Shown here in pieces: positions 56,836-64,000 of a stretch of DNA of 64,000 nt; the stretch's first letter is position 1, and every line of letters starts with the position of its first letter. Location of the stretch: the NCBI RefSeq assembly GCF_024623785.1, contig NZ_JANKBZ010000006.1, forward strand, positions 1 to 64,000, given 5' to 3'. The translations under genes were made by a program, and so were the position numbers. The notes beneath the pieces are model-generated. The model was not told where the DNA came from. It ran no database searches and saw nothing but the letters and a program-made list of their open reading frames with translations. Source of the DNA: Archangium lipolyticum. GTDB lineage: Bacteria > Myxococcota > Myxococcia > Myxococcales > Myxococcaceae.

Positions 56836-59574
56836 TTGGAGTCCAAGCACACATCGGTCGGGCTGACGCTCGTCCTCACGCTGGCGCTCGCCGTGGGACT
56901 GTCGCTCGCGCCCCTCCCCGAGGCGCTGCGGCCCATCCCCAGCCTCGCCAAGGGGCCGGTCGCGCCCCAGCTCATCGCGCTCGTCACCACCTCGAGCGCC
57001 GCCTCCAAGCGCAAGGCCGTGGGTGTCGCCCCCGATGGTGAGTCGAACCCGCCCGAGGTGCCCGAGCTGCCCGAAGAGGAGGAGGACCCCCCCGAGCTGG
57101 TCCAGGCCGACCCCTCCGACGCCGGGACTCCGGAGCCTCCTCCCGCCGTCACCGAGTCCGACTCGCTGGGGCTGGCGAAGCTCGGCCCCGCCATGCGCGA
57201 GGCCGCCCTGCGCATGGAGACCCTGCGCGAGAAGATGGGTGCCCAGCACGTGGACATCGAGCCCGGTTGCCGGCGCATGGGTGCCTCCGGGTGCGAGGAG
57301 AGCGGGCTCGCCCCCTTCTTCGACGCCCTGGACGGCCTGCATGACGGCATCCGCACCCAACCCGTGCGGGTGGAGCACCTGGGCGACTCGCTGATCGCCT
57401 CCGACCACATCACCGACATGGTGCGCGAGCGGCTGCAGGAGCGCCATGGCTCGGGCGGCAAGGGCTTCCTCTACATCGACCGCCCCACCCGCTCCGGCCG
57501 CGGCGTACGCGCCGGTACGGCCTCCGAGGGCTGGGAGTTCACCCGCCTCATCGACCGCGCGCCGCCGAAGGACCGGCTGCCCTTCACCGGCGTGGCCTTC
57601 GCCGCGGGCAGCGCGGGCTCCCAGGACGTGCGCTTCGGCATCGACGATGCGCGCACGGCCGAGATCTTCTTCCTCGCCCAGCCGGGCGGTGGCTCCGTGC
57701 AGGTGCTCGCCGATGGCAAGCCCCTGCAGAAGGTGCAGACGCGCTGGACTCCGGCGGAGGTGGCCTTCGCCCCGGTGAAGCTGCCGGCTGGCGCCAAGAC
57801 GCTGACGCTGAAGACGCGCGGCAAGGTGGAGCTGCACGGCGTCTCGCTGGAGAACGGCAACCCGGGCGTGGTGTACGACACCATCGGCCTGCCGGGCGCC
57901 TACGCGGGTGTGTTCCTGCGCGCCCACCGGCCCTACTTCCGCTCGCAGATGCGCCACCGCAAGCCCTCGCTGGTGGTGCTCATGTTCGGTGGCAACGAGG
58001 CCTTCCGGCTCTCGCGCGACTGGACGAAGCCCGAGGAGATCAAACAGGAGGCGGAGTCGCTCGTGAAGCTGGTGCGCGAGTCCGTGCCGGACTCGGCGTG
58101 CCTCGTCATGTCGCCCATCGACGCGGCCATCCGCACCATGGGCGGCGACCTGGTGCCGCGCCGGAGCTCGCGCGAGGTGGCGAACATCTTCCGCGAGGTG
58201 GCCATGGCGGGCGGCTGTGCCTACTGGGACGCCCTCTCCGCCATGGGTGGCGAGGGCTCCGCCATCCGCTGGCTGGCCGCCGGCCTGCTCAACCAGGACC
58301 TCATCCACCCGCGCGCGAGGGGCTCGGACCTGCTGGGCCACCTCTTCGACCTGGCGATCCAGCGCGCCTGGGCCTCGAGCCATACGCAGCACGGTGCCGT
58401 CGAGCCCATGGGCCTCCAGAACTCAGACAAGGCCCTCACCGCCACCTTCACGCGCCTGCACTCGCTCGAGAAGGGCGAGAGCTCGCGGCTGGGCGTGCTC
58501 CAGATGGGCGCCTCGCACACGGCCTCGCACTACTTCACGGACGCGCTGCGCGCCGCGCTGACGAAGCGCTTCGGGGACGCCGGGCGGGGCTTCATCGCCG
58601 CGGGCAAGGCCTCGGACCGGCTGAAGCCCGCGGGCGTCTCGCGCGAGCTGACGGGCGAGTGGACGGTGGAGGACGCACTCTCGGCCACCACGCCCGGACA
58701 GGCCTGGGGGCTCAGCGGCGTGCGCGCGGTGGGCGCGCCCGGGGCCTCGCTGCGCATCCGCTTCTGTGACGGGTGCACCGCCGCCCCCACGCCTCCCGCG
58801 CGGCTCTCCCTCTACTGGCTGGACGGGCCTGGCGTCGGACAGATGGAGGTGAAGGTGGATGGCAGCGCCCTGCCGCCCGAGCCGCCTCCGCCCGAGCCCT
58901 TCACCTCGCCCACGGTGCGCATCCGCTCCTTCCCCGTCACCGGCCCCTCCCATGAGGTGGCGGTGCTCAACCAGGGCGGCGGCCCCATCACCGTGCTGGG
59001 CGCGGCGCTGGACCTGGAGCAGCCCGGCGTCGCCTACGACGCGGTGGGCCTGCCGGGCGCCACCGCCTCCACCGTGGCCGGCATGGAGGCGCAGGCGCTC
59101 GCCGCGCAGCTCTCCTCGCGCAAGCCCCAGCTGCTCGTCTTCTGGTACGGCACCAACGAGAGCGGCCTGCCGGACCTGGACGCGGAGAAGCTGCGCACCG
59201 AATACGGCGGCCTCATCGCCCGCCTCCGGAAGGATGCGGGCGGCGCCGAGTGCCTCGTCATCGGCACCACGGACCGGATACAGCAGCGCGCGGATGGCAG
59301 CGGGTGGGAGGAAGCCCCCGGCCTCCAGAAGGTGGTGACGGCACTGCCCGAGGTGGCCCGCGCCCAGGGCTGCGCGTACTGGTCCGCGCGAGCGGCCATG
59401 GGTGGAGCGCGCGGCATGGTGCGCTGGCAGCGCGAGGGACTGGGCCACGCCGACGGCACCCACCTGACGCCCGAGGGCTACGAGAAGCTCGCGGGCCAGT
59501 TCCTCTCCGACCTGCTCGCGGCCTACGAGACCTTCAAGGCCCAGCCCCCAGCGCTCGCGGCGGAGGGCCGCTGA
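56836..59574 (+). CDS. Tandem SGNH-hydrolase-like membrane-anchored protein
   Basis: 912 residues from a TTG at 56836, the first start in frame before a membrane anchor (VGLTLVLTLALAVGLSLAPL). A Pro/Glu-rich linker follows. The first SGNH domain (about 160-510) has GDSLIASDH, FGGNEAF and QDLIHPRARG. The second (about 540-890) has GASHTASH, YGTNESG and DGTHLTPEGY. The second domain keeps the Ser but has Ala in place of the usual Asp of GDS. SGNH partners of MBOAT proteins transfer or remove acyl groups on polysaccharides. The MBOAT gene starts 1 bp after this stop, so the two likely act together. Confidence 0.82.
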   Translation: MESKHTSVGLTLVLTLALAVGLSLAPLPEALRPIPSLAKGPVAPQLIALVTTSSAASKRKAVGVAPDGESNPPEVPELPEEEEDPPELVQADPSDAGTPEPPPAVTESDSLGLAKLGPAMREAALRMETLREKMGAQHVDIEPGCRRMGASGCEESGLAPFFDALDGLHDGIRTQPVRVEHLGDSLIASDHITDMVRERLQERHGSGGKGFLYIDRPTRSGRGVRAGTASEGWEFTRLIDRAPPKDRLPFTGVAFAAGSAGSQDVRFGIDDARTAEIFFLAQPGGGSVQVLADGKPLQKVQTRWTPAEVAFAPVKLPAGAKTLTLKTRGKVELHGVSLENGNPGVVYDTIGLPGAYAGVFLRAHRPYFRSQMRHRKPSLVVLMFGGNEAFRLSRDWTKPEEIKQEAESLVKLVRESVPDSACLVMSPIDAAIRTMGGDLVPRRSSREVANIFREVAMAGGCAYWDALSAMGGEGSAIRWLAAGLLNQDLIHPRARGSDLLGHLFDLAIQRAWASSHTQHGAVEPMGLQNSDKALTATFTRLHSLEKGESSRLGVLQMGASHTASHYFTDALRAALTKRFGDAGRGFIAAGKASDRLKPAGVSRELTGEWTVEDALSATTPGQAWGLSGVRAVGAPGASLRIRFCDGCTAAPTPPARLSLYWLDGPGVGQMEVKVDGSALPPEPPPPEPFTSPTVRIRSFPVTGPSHEVAVLNQGGGPITVLGAALDLEQPGVAYDAVGLPGATASTVAGMEAQALAAQLSSRKPQLLVFWYGTNESGLPDLDAEKLRTEYGGLIARLRKDAGGAECLVIGTTDRIQQRADGSGWEEAPGLQKVVTALPEVARAQGCAYWSARAAMGGARGMVRWQREGLGHADGTHLTPEGYEKLAGQFLSDLLAAYETFKAQPPALAAEGR

Positions 59575-59575
59575 C

Positions 59576-61000
59576 GTGTACTTCCACAGCCTCCAGTTCG
59601 CCTTCTTCCTCACCGTCGTCTTCGCCCTGTACTGGGCGGTGCACCAGCACAAGTGGGCGCGGCTGGGCGTGCTGATGGTGGCGAGCGTCATCTTCTATTC
59701 GATGTGGACGCCGCTGCCGCTGCTGCTCTTCGTGGCGGCCACGGGCATCAACCACCTGTGCATCAAGGGCTTCCGGCGCTCCCAGTCACCCAGGGTCCGC
59801 AAGACGCTGGTGACGGTGGCCATCGTCAGCACGCTCGGGGCGCTGTGCACCTTCAAGTACGCGGACATGTTCCGCGAGACGCTGGTGGTGCTGCTCGCCC
59901 CGCTGGGCATCCACGTGCGCACGGAGCCCTTCGGGCTGCTCTTGCCGGTGGGCCTGTCCTTCTTCACCTTCCAGGCCATCAGCTACGTGGTGGACTGCTA
60001 CCGGGGGCTGATCCAGAAGGAGCACACGTACTTCGAGCACCTGCTCTACCTGCTCTTCTTCCCGCACCTGGTGGCGGGTCCCATCGTGCGCCCCTCGCAC
60101 CTCATCGAGCGCTTCGACGACACGCCCTCGCTGACGGCCGAGGAGGGGGGCCGCGGCATGTACCGCATCGCGGTGGGCATGGTGAAGAAGCTCGTCATCG
60201 CGGACGTGCTGGGCAGCGGCCTGGTGGATCCCGTCTTCGGCTCGCCGGAGGCGTACACCTCGGCCGAGTGCCTCGTGGCGGCGGTGGCCTACAGCTTCGA
60301 GCTGTACTTCGACTTCTCGGCGTACTCGGACATCGCCATCGGCACGGCGGCGCTCTTCGGCTTCAAGTTCGAGGAGAACTTCAACCGGCCCTACCTGGCG
60401 ACGAACCTCTTCGACTTCTGGAGCCGCTGGCACATCAGCCTGTCCACGTGGCTGCGCGACTACCTCTACCGGCCGTTGGGCGGCAACCGGGTCTCCAAGC
60501 CCCGGGCGCTGCTCAATCTGATGATCACCATGGGCCTGGGTGGCCTGTGGCACGGAGCGGACTGGCGCTTCGCCATCTGGGGCCTCGCGCACGGCGCGAT
60601 GGAGGCCGTCATCCGCGTGTGGTGGTGGGTGACGGGCAAGCCGCCGAAGGAAGGCCCCATGGCGAAGGTGCGCGCGGGGCTCGGGCTGGTGGCCACATTC
60701 ACCGTGGTGGTGCTCACGCGCGTCGTCTTCCGCTCGCCGACCCTGGCGCACGCGGGGGAGATGTACGCGCGCATGTTCGAGGGCAGCTCGGGGCTGGCCA
60801 ACGTGAGCACGCTCGTCTGGACGATGCTGGCGGTGGCGGCGGTGAGCCACGTGACGCCGCTGAGCCTCTTCCACAAGACGGGCGAGCTCTTCGTGCGGAT
60901 GCCAGTGCCGGTGCGCGCGGTGGTGCTCGTGCTGGTGGGCCTGGGCGTGCGCCACCTCACGTCGGTGGAAGCGCGCCCGTACGTCTACTTCCAGTTCTGA
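59576..61000 (+). CDS. MBOAT-family O-acyltransferase (AlgI/PatA-like)
   Basis: 474 residues from a GTG at 59576, 1 bp after the preceding stop. About ten membrane helices are visible, beginning SLQFAFFLTVVFALYW. The MBOAT signature has NLFDFWSRWHISLSTWLRDYLY and the catalytic His in GLGGLWHGADWRFAIWG. The family transfers acetyl or other acyl groups across the membrane to polysaccharides. With the SGNH protein it resembles alginate or peptidoglycan O-acetylation systems. The target polymer is unknown. Confidence 0.92.
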   Translation: MYFHSLQFAFFLTVVFALYWAVHQHKWARLGVLMVASVIFYSMWTPLPLLLFVAATGINHLCIKGFRRSQSPRVRKTLVTVAIVSTLGALCTFKYADMFRETLVVLLAPLGIHVRTEPFGLLLPVGLSFFTFQAISYVVDCYRGLIQKEHTYFEHLLYLLFFPHLVAGPIVRPSHLIERFDDTPSLTAEEGGRGMYRIAVGMVKKLVIADVLGSGLVDPVFGSPEAYTSAECLVAAVAYSFELYFDFSAYSDIAIGTAALFGFKFEENFNRPYLATNLFDFWSRWHISLSTWLRDYLYRPLGGNRVSKPRALLNLMITMGLGGLWHGADWRFAIWGLAHGAMEAVIRVWWWVTGKPPKEGPMAKVRAGLGLVATFTVVVLTRVVFRSPTLAHAGEMYARMFEGSSGLANVSTLVWTMLAVAAVSHVTPLSLFHKTGELFVRMPVPVRAVVLVLVGLGVRHLTSVEARPYVYFQF

Positions 61001-61014
61001 GCCTCTCTCCCAGC

Positions 61015-61041
61015 CCCATCCCTTCATTTTTCTGGGATGGG
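61015..61041 (+). terminator. Hairpin after the MBOAT gene
   Basis: CCCATCCC (61015-61022) pairs with GGGATGGG (61034-61041) around a T-rich 11-nt loop, 14 bp past the stop. A T-run after the stem is lacking. Confidence 0.4.
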
Positions 61042-61120
61042 ACGGGAAGAAGACCCCTCTAAAGAACGAATCCCGGCCCTCACTGGATCTTCCAGGATGG
61101 ATCTCCATATGGGTTCGTGA

Positions 61121-62752
61121 ATGGGTTCATCTTCTCGGAAAGAGAGACATCCCTTGTTCAGAGTGAGTGTTTCCCGATTGAAGCACGGTCTCTTCCTTCT
61201 CCTCGCGGGAGCAGCGGCCATGTCGGCCTGCGCCCCTCCCGATGAGACGACCGGTCCGGAGGGATCCGGAGACTCGGCGCTGGCCACCAAGGCCCCGTTC
61301 GAGCTGAACAACGCGCTCCTGCCATTCGACATGCCGGCACGCGCGGACCTCGCCACCAGCGAGTACAAGGTCTTCGCCCACTGGCACAACTTCCCGCTGC
61401 GCAGCTATGGCTCCAACGCGGGCCAGTACTACGACAACTACACCAACTGGCTCAAACCGACGGGGACCCATGCATCCATCGGCGGTTGGTTGCGCGATCG
61501 GCCCGTGCCCATCCTGGCCGTCCCTGCCCTGGAGACGGACTACGGCAAGCGGGACATGAAGACGGACATCCAGACGGCGGCCGCCGCTGGCGTCGATGGC
61601 TTCCTCTTCAATCTCTGGTTCCGGACCACCGACAACCGCTGGAAGTGGCTGACGAACCTCTTCGACGCGGCCGACGAGTTCAACGCCGAGAATCCGGCCG
61701 CGCCCTTCTACGTCATCCCCAACATCGACAGTCACATCCTCTCGACCGGCAGCGGAGCGAACGAACCCCGCCAGCGGGCCGACGACCTCGCGACCTTCAA
61801 GAACCGCGCGTCGTGGAGGAAGCTCAACGGCAAGTACGTGGTGGGCAGCTTCCGGCCCGAGGCCCTGCCGGCCACCTGGTACCAGCAGTTCTTCGATCAG
61901 CTGAAAACGGTCCATGGAATGGACGCGGTGCTGTGGGGAACGCTGCTCGACCCCTCGGAGGCCAATCGCAACGCGCTGAAGCCTTTCATGGTGGGAGCCA
62001 CCTTCTCGCGTTGGGACAACCTCCCCTACACCTCCAACCCACTCAACGGCATCAACACCCTGAAGGCGTGGGGGGACCTGAATGGAGTCCCCTACTCTCC
62101 GCCGGTCAGCCACACGGACAACCGCCCCACCAACTCCATCACCACGGAGACGGCGGGCTTCAAGACCCAGTACAACACCTGGAAGGCGGCGATCGACTCG
62201 GGCGTGAAGATGGTCCAGATCCTCACCTGGAATGACCATTACGAGGGTCACGCCCTGCGGCCCAACTCGGCCGTGCAGTACGCGTTCTACGACCTGACGG
62301 CCTACTACGCGACCTGGTTCAAGACCCGCAGGCAGCCGGCCATCGTGCGCGATGTCCTCTACTACTCGCACCGCATGCACCTGAGCACCGAGCCCTACGA
62401 TACGACCCAGCAGGCCAAACCCACCGCCTCGAAGAACAATGTGCCCCTCGTGGACCGGGTCTTCGTGCTGGGCATGCTGAAGTCGAGCGGGCGCGTGCAG
62501 ATCACCTCGGGAGGCACCGCCTACGCCGCGGATGTTGCCATGGGCCCGCAGTTCTTCGATGCGCCGTTGAAGGCGAACAACCAGCCCTCCTTCCAGCTGA
62601 GCAGGAACGGCGCGGCGGTCATCAACCTCACGAGCGCCTTCCGGACGCGCTCGCCCATCGTCTGGCAGGACCTCCTGTACCGCGCGGGAAGCTCCTCACG
62701 CCCGGTGGTCTCGGGAGTGCAGAACAACCTGCCGCAGGATCGTCTCCCGTAA
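61121..62752 (+). CDS. GH71-like (alpha-1,3-glucanase-like) lipoprotein
   Basis: 543 residues from the ATG at 61121. A TTG at 61154 would give a shorter and cleaner signal. The lipobox is MSAC. The main domain (about 75-420) begins EYKVFAHWHNFPLRSYG and contains AAAAGVDGFLFNLWF, YVIPNID and ILTWNDHYEGHAL. These resemble glycoside hydrolase family 71, in which a WNDYGESHY-type motif carries acidic residues. The C-terminal 110 residues are beta-rich. Family 71 is mostly fungal and degrades alpha-1,3-glucan, so this assignment is tentative. It may attack fungal or bacterial glucans at the cell surface. Confidence 0.55.
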   Translation: MGSSSRKERHPLFRVSVSRLKHGLFLLLAGAAAMSACAPPDETTGPEGSGDSALATKAPFELNNALLPFDMPARADLATSEYKVFAHWHNFPLRSYGSNAGQYYDNYTNWLKPTGTHASIGGWLRDRPVPILAVPALETDYGKRDMKTDIQTAAAAGVDGFLFNLWFRTTDNRWKWLTNLFDAADEFNAENPAAPFYVIPNIDSHILSTGSGANEPRQRADDLATFKNRASWRKLNGKYVVGSFRPEALPATWYQQFFDQLKTVHGMDAVLWGTLLDPSEANRNALKPFMVGATFSRWDNLPYTSNPLNGINTLKAWGDLNGVPYSPPVSHTDNRPTNSITTETAGFKTQYNTWKAAIDSGVKMVQILTWNDHYEGHALRPNSAVQYAFYDLTAYYATWFKTRRQPAIVRDVLYYSHRMHLSTEPYDTTQQAKPTASKNNVPLVDRVFVLGMLKSSGRVQITSGGTAYAADVAMGPQFFDAPLKANNQPSFQLSRNGAAVINLTSAFRTRSPIVWQDLLYRAGSSSRPVVSGVQNNLPQDRLP

Positions 62753-62764
62753 CGGCGCCGCGGC

Positions 62765-63982
62765 TCACACCGCCCAGTGGCTCACGATGCGGTCCGTGGC
62801 CTCGACCTGCCCCGGCTCGGCCCGCATCTCCATGCCCATGCCCCGGGCTCCGAGCCGGTACATCCGCTCGCCCTCCGGCGCCGAGCCCGAGCGCACCTCC
62901 TCGGCGAGCCACAGCTCCCCGCCGCTGGCGAGCACCGCCTGCCGCATCCGCACGTCGAACTCCGTCTCGGACAGCAGCCGCATCTGCTCCACCAGCAGCT
63001 CCACGGTCACGTCCGCCTCGGGCTTGCGCGCCTCCAGGCCCGCGAGGCTGCGGAACACCTCGGCGGAGCGGTGGGACGGAAGGAAGGCCGCGTACCCGGG
63101 CCTCAGCACCGCCACACCGGGCTCGGGCCGCGACCCGGAGCCCGCGGCATCCGGGGCGCGCCAGGCCGGCAGCACGGACACGTCATGCACCTTCCGCGTG
63201 CCATCCACCACCCCAAGGAACGGGGAGCGGCGGTGCAGGTCGAGCAACGCCGTCAGCAGGCCCGCCCGGCCCGCATGGCGCACCGTGAGGGTGCGATCTC
63301 CCTCGACGCGCACCTCGCCCCAGGCCGGCAGGGACGAGATGCCACCCGGGGAGATGGACTCCAGCGACACCTGCACCGGCTCGCCGAAGCGCGGCTGCCA
63401 CATCAGCCGCTTCGCGGTGAGCCAGAACCGTCCCGAGCACCGCAGGTGGAAGTAGAGGAGGAAGGCACCGCCCGCGGCGAGCAGGGGGACGGGGTTGCCG
63501 TAGCGCTCCAGCCCGTGGCGATTGGTGATGGCGAGCAGCACGAACACCCACGAGCCGGGCCAGGAGAGCAGGTGGCGCCAGCCCTGGGTCCCCTCGAGCA
63601 ACACCGGCTCGTCACGGCCGGGCGGCTGGGGCAGCGGCTCGCGCACCAGCGTCTCCAGACGGCCGAGCACCTCCACCAACGAAGCGCCACCCTGCCGGGT
63701 GAACTGGGCCAGCCGCTTGCGCGCGAGCACCTCCAACCGCGCACGCCGCGAGCGCAACGTCCGAAGCGAGCGCTCCTCTCCGCCCGTCAGCAGCGCGTCG
63801 ACGGAGGGCTCCAGCTCGCGAGCCTCCCGGAGCTGCTCCACGTGTGCGCGCAGCAGCCGCTTCCACCGCGGCGAGCGCATCACCCGCAGGAGCGAGGTGT
63901 ACCCGGCGAGCGCCCGCTCCATGGCCACCCCGGGACAGCGTGCTTCGTTCCCGGAAGGTTCCTCGAGCAGGGAGGAATCCAT
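62765..63982 (-). CDS. Membrane protein with PH-like domain (possibly cut at window edge)
   Basis: 405 residues from the ATG at 63982. The reading frame may extend past the window edge. The N-terminal third is helical and charged. Two membrane helices (WVFVLLAITN and LLAAGGAFLLYFHL regions, about 155-205) are followed by a PH-like beta segment with GRFWLTAKRLMWQPRFGEPV. The rest is unassigned. It is convergent with the GH71-like gene, with 12 bp between stops. Confidence 0.6.
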   Translation of the reverse strand: MDSSLLEEPSGNEARCPGVAMERALAGYTSLLRVMRSPRWKRLLRAHVEQLREARELEPSVDALLTGGEERSLRTLRSRRARLEVLARKRLAQFTRQGGASLVEVLGRLETLVREPLPQPPGRDEPVLLEGTQGWRHLLSWPGSWVFVLLAITNRHGLERYGNPVPLLAAGGAFLLYFHLRCSGRFWLTAKRLMWQPRFGEPVQVSLESISPGGISSLPAWGEVRVEGDRTLTVRHAGRAGLLTALLDLHRRSPFLGVVDGTRKVHDVSVLPAWRAPDAAGSGSRPEPGVAVLRPGYAAFLPSHRSAEVFRSLAGLEARKPEADVTVELLVEQMRLLSETEFDVRMRQAVLASGGELWLAEEVRSGSAPEGERMYRLGARGMGMEMRAEPGQVEATDRIVSHWAV

Positions 63983-64000
63983 TCCGGGAGGGGGCACGCT

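Overview
The window is high-GC bacterial DNA that looks like a fruiting myxobacterium (Myxococcota, probably Cystobacterineae such as Archangium or Cystobacter). I infer this from the mix of gene families: eukaryote-like Ser/Thr kinases fused to PilZ or nSTAND domains, a 16-repeat Cys-rich (DUF4215-type) lipoprotein, many lipoproteins and secreted proteases, a SitA-like lipoprotein toxin with a presumed immunity partner, and hybrid REC-histidine kinases. No rRNA, tRNA, CRISPR array or complete insertion sequence was seen. Coding density is high and most genes sit in short co-directional runs with 4-bp stop/start overlaps.

Layout. 2-91 is the tail of an unidentified gene. 136-9484 (minus) is a seven-gene envelope operon: Gly-rich membrane protein, MoxR ATPase, exported membrane protein, ABC ATPase, ABC permease, DUF58, BatA/VWA protein. 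9575-14197 (minus) carries gamma-glutamyltransferase, a lipoprotein toxin with a pre-toxin region and a C-terminal PD-(D/E)xK nuclease-like domain, and its probable immunity protein. 14333-15127 is a Gln-rich coiled-coil lipoprotein with a hairpin over its ribosome binding site. 15456-19892 is a SusC/SusD-like outer-membrane uptake pair. 19976-24341 holds an M28 peptidase, a SET-domain protein and an NHL-type beta-propeller lipoprotein. 24603-31173 is a kinase-nSTAND / TPR-PEGA / Cys-rich lipoprotein operon. 31550-33808 is a thermolysin-like M4 protease.

34376-36348 is exbB-exbD-tonB, which can energise TonB-dependent receptors such as the SusC protein. 36423-38697 holds small proteins and a C39-like peptidase. 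38720-41278 has Mrp antiporter subunits E, F and G without A-D, preceded by a cytochrome P450. 41339-44130 is a pair of REC-histidine kinases. 44428-45949 is a DUF4398 lipoprotein plus an OmpA/DUF4398 lipoprotein. 46021-49641 (minus) is phosphohexomutase, ROK kinase and BMP-family binding lipoprotein. 49875-55011 (minus) holds LOG-family, CotH-like and kinase-PilZ genes. 55215-55643 is a shortened copy of the immunity gene, 45 kb from the intact one and without a toxin. 55653-61000 has mannose-1-phosphate guanylyltransferase, a tandem SGNH protein and an MBOAT acyltransferase, suggesting sugar-nucleotide supply and polysaccharide O-acylation. 61121-62752 is a GH71-like lipoprotein and 62765-63982 a PH-like membrane protein.

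The most interesting signals are the toxin/immunity locus with its distant shortened immunity copy, the kinase-nSTAND/Cys-rich lipoprotein operon, the SusCD pair outside Bacteroidota, and several perfect inverted repeats (15-bp arms at 51090-51124; the RBS-masking hairpin at 15134-15157).
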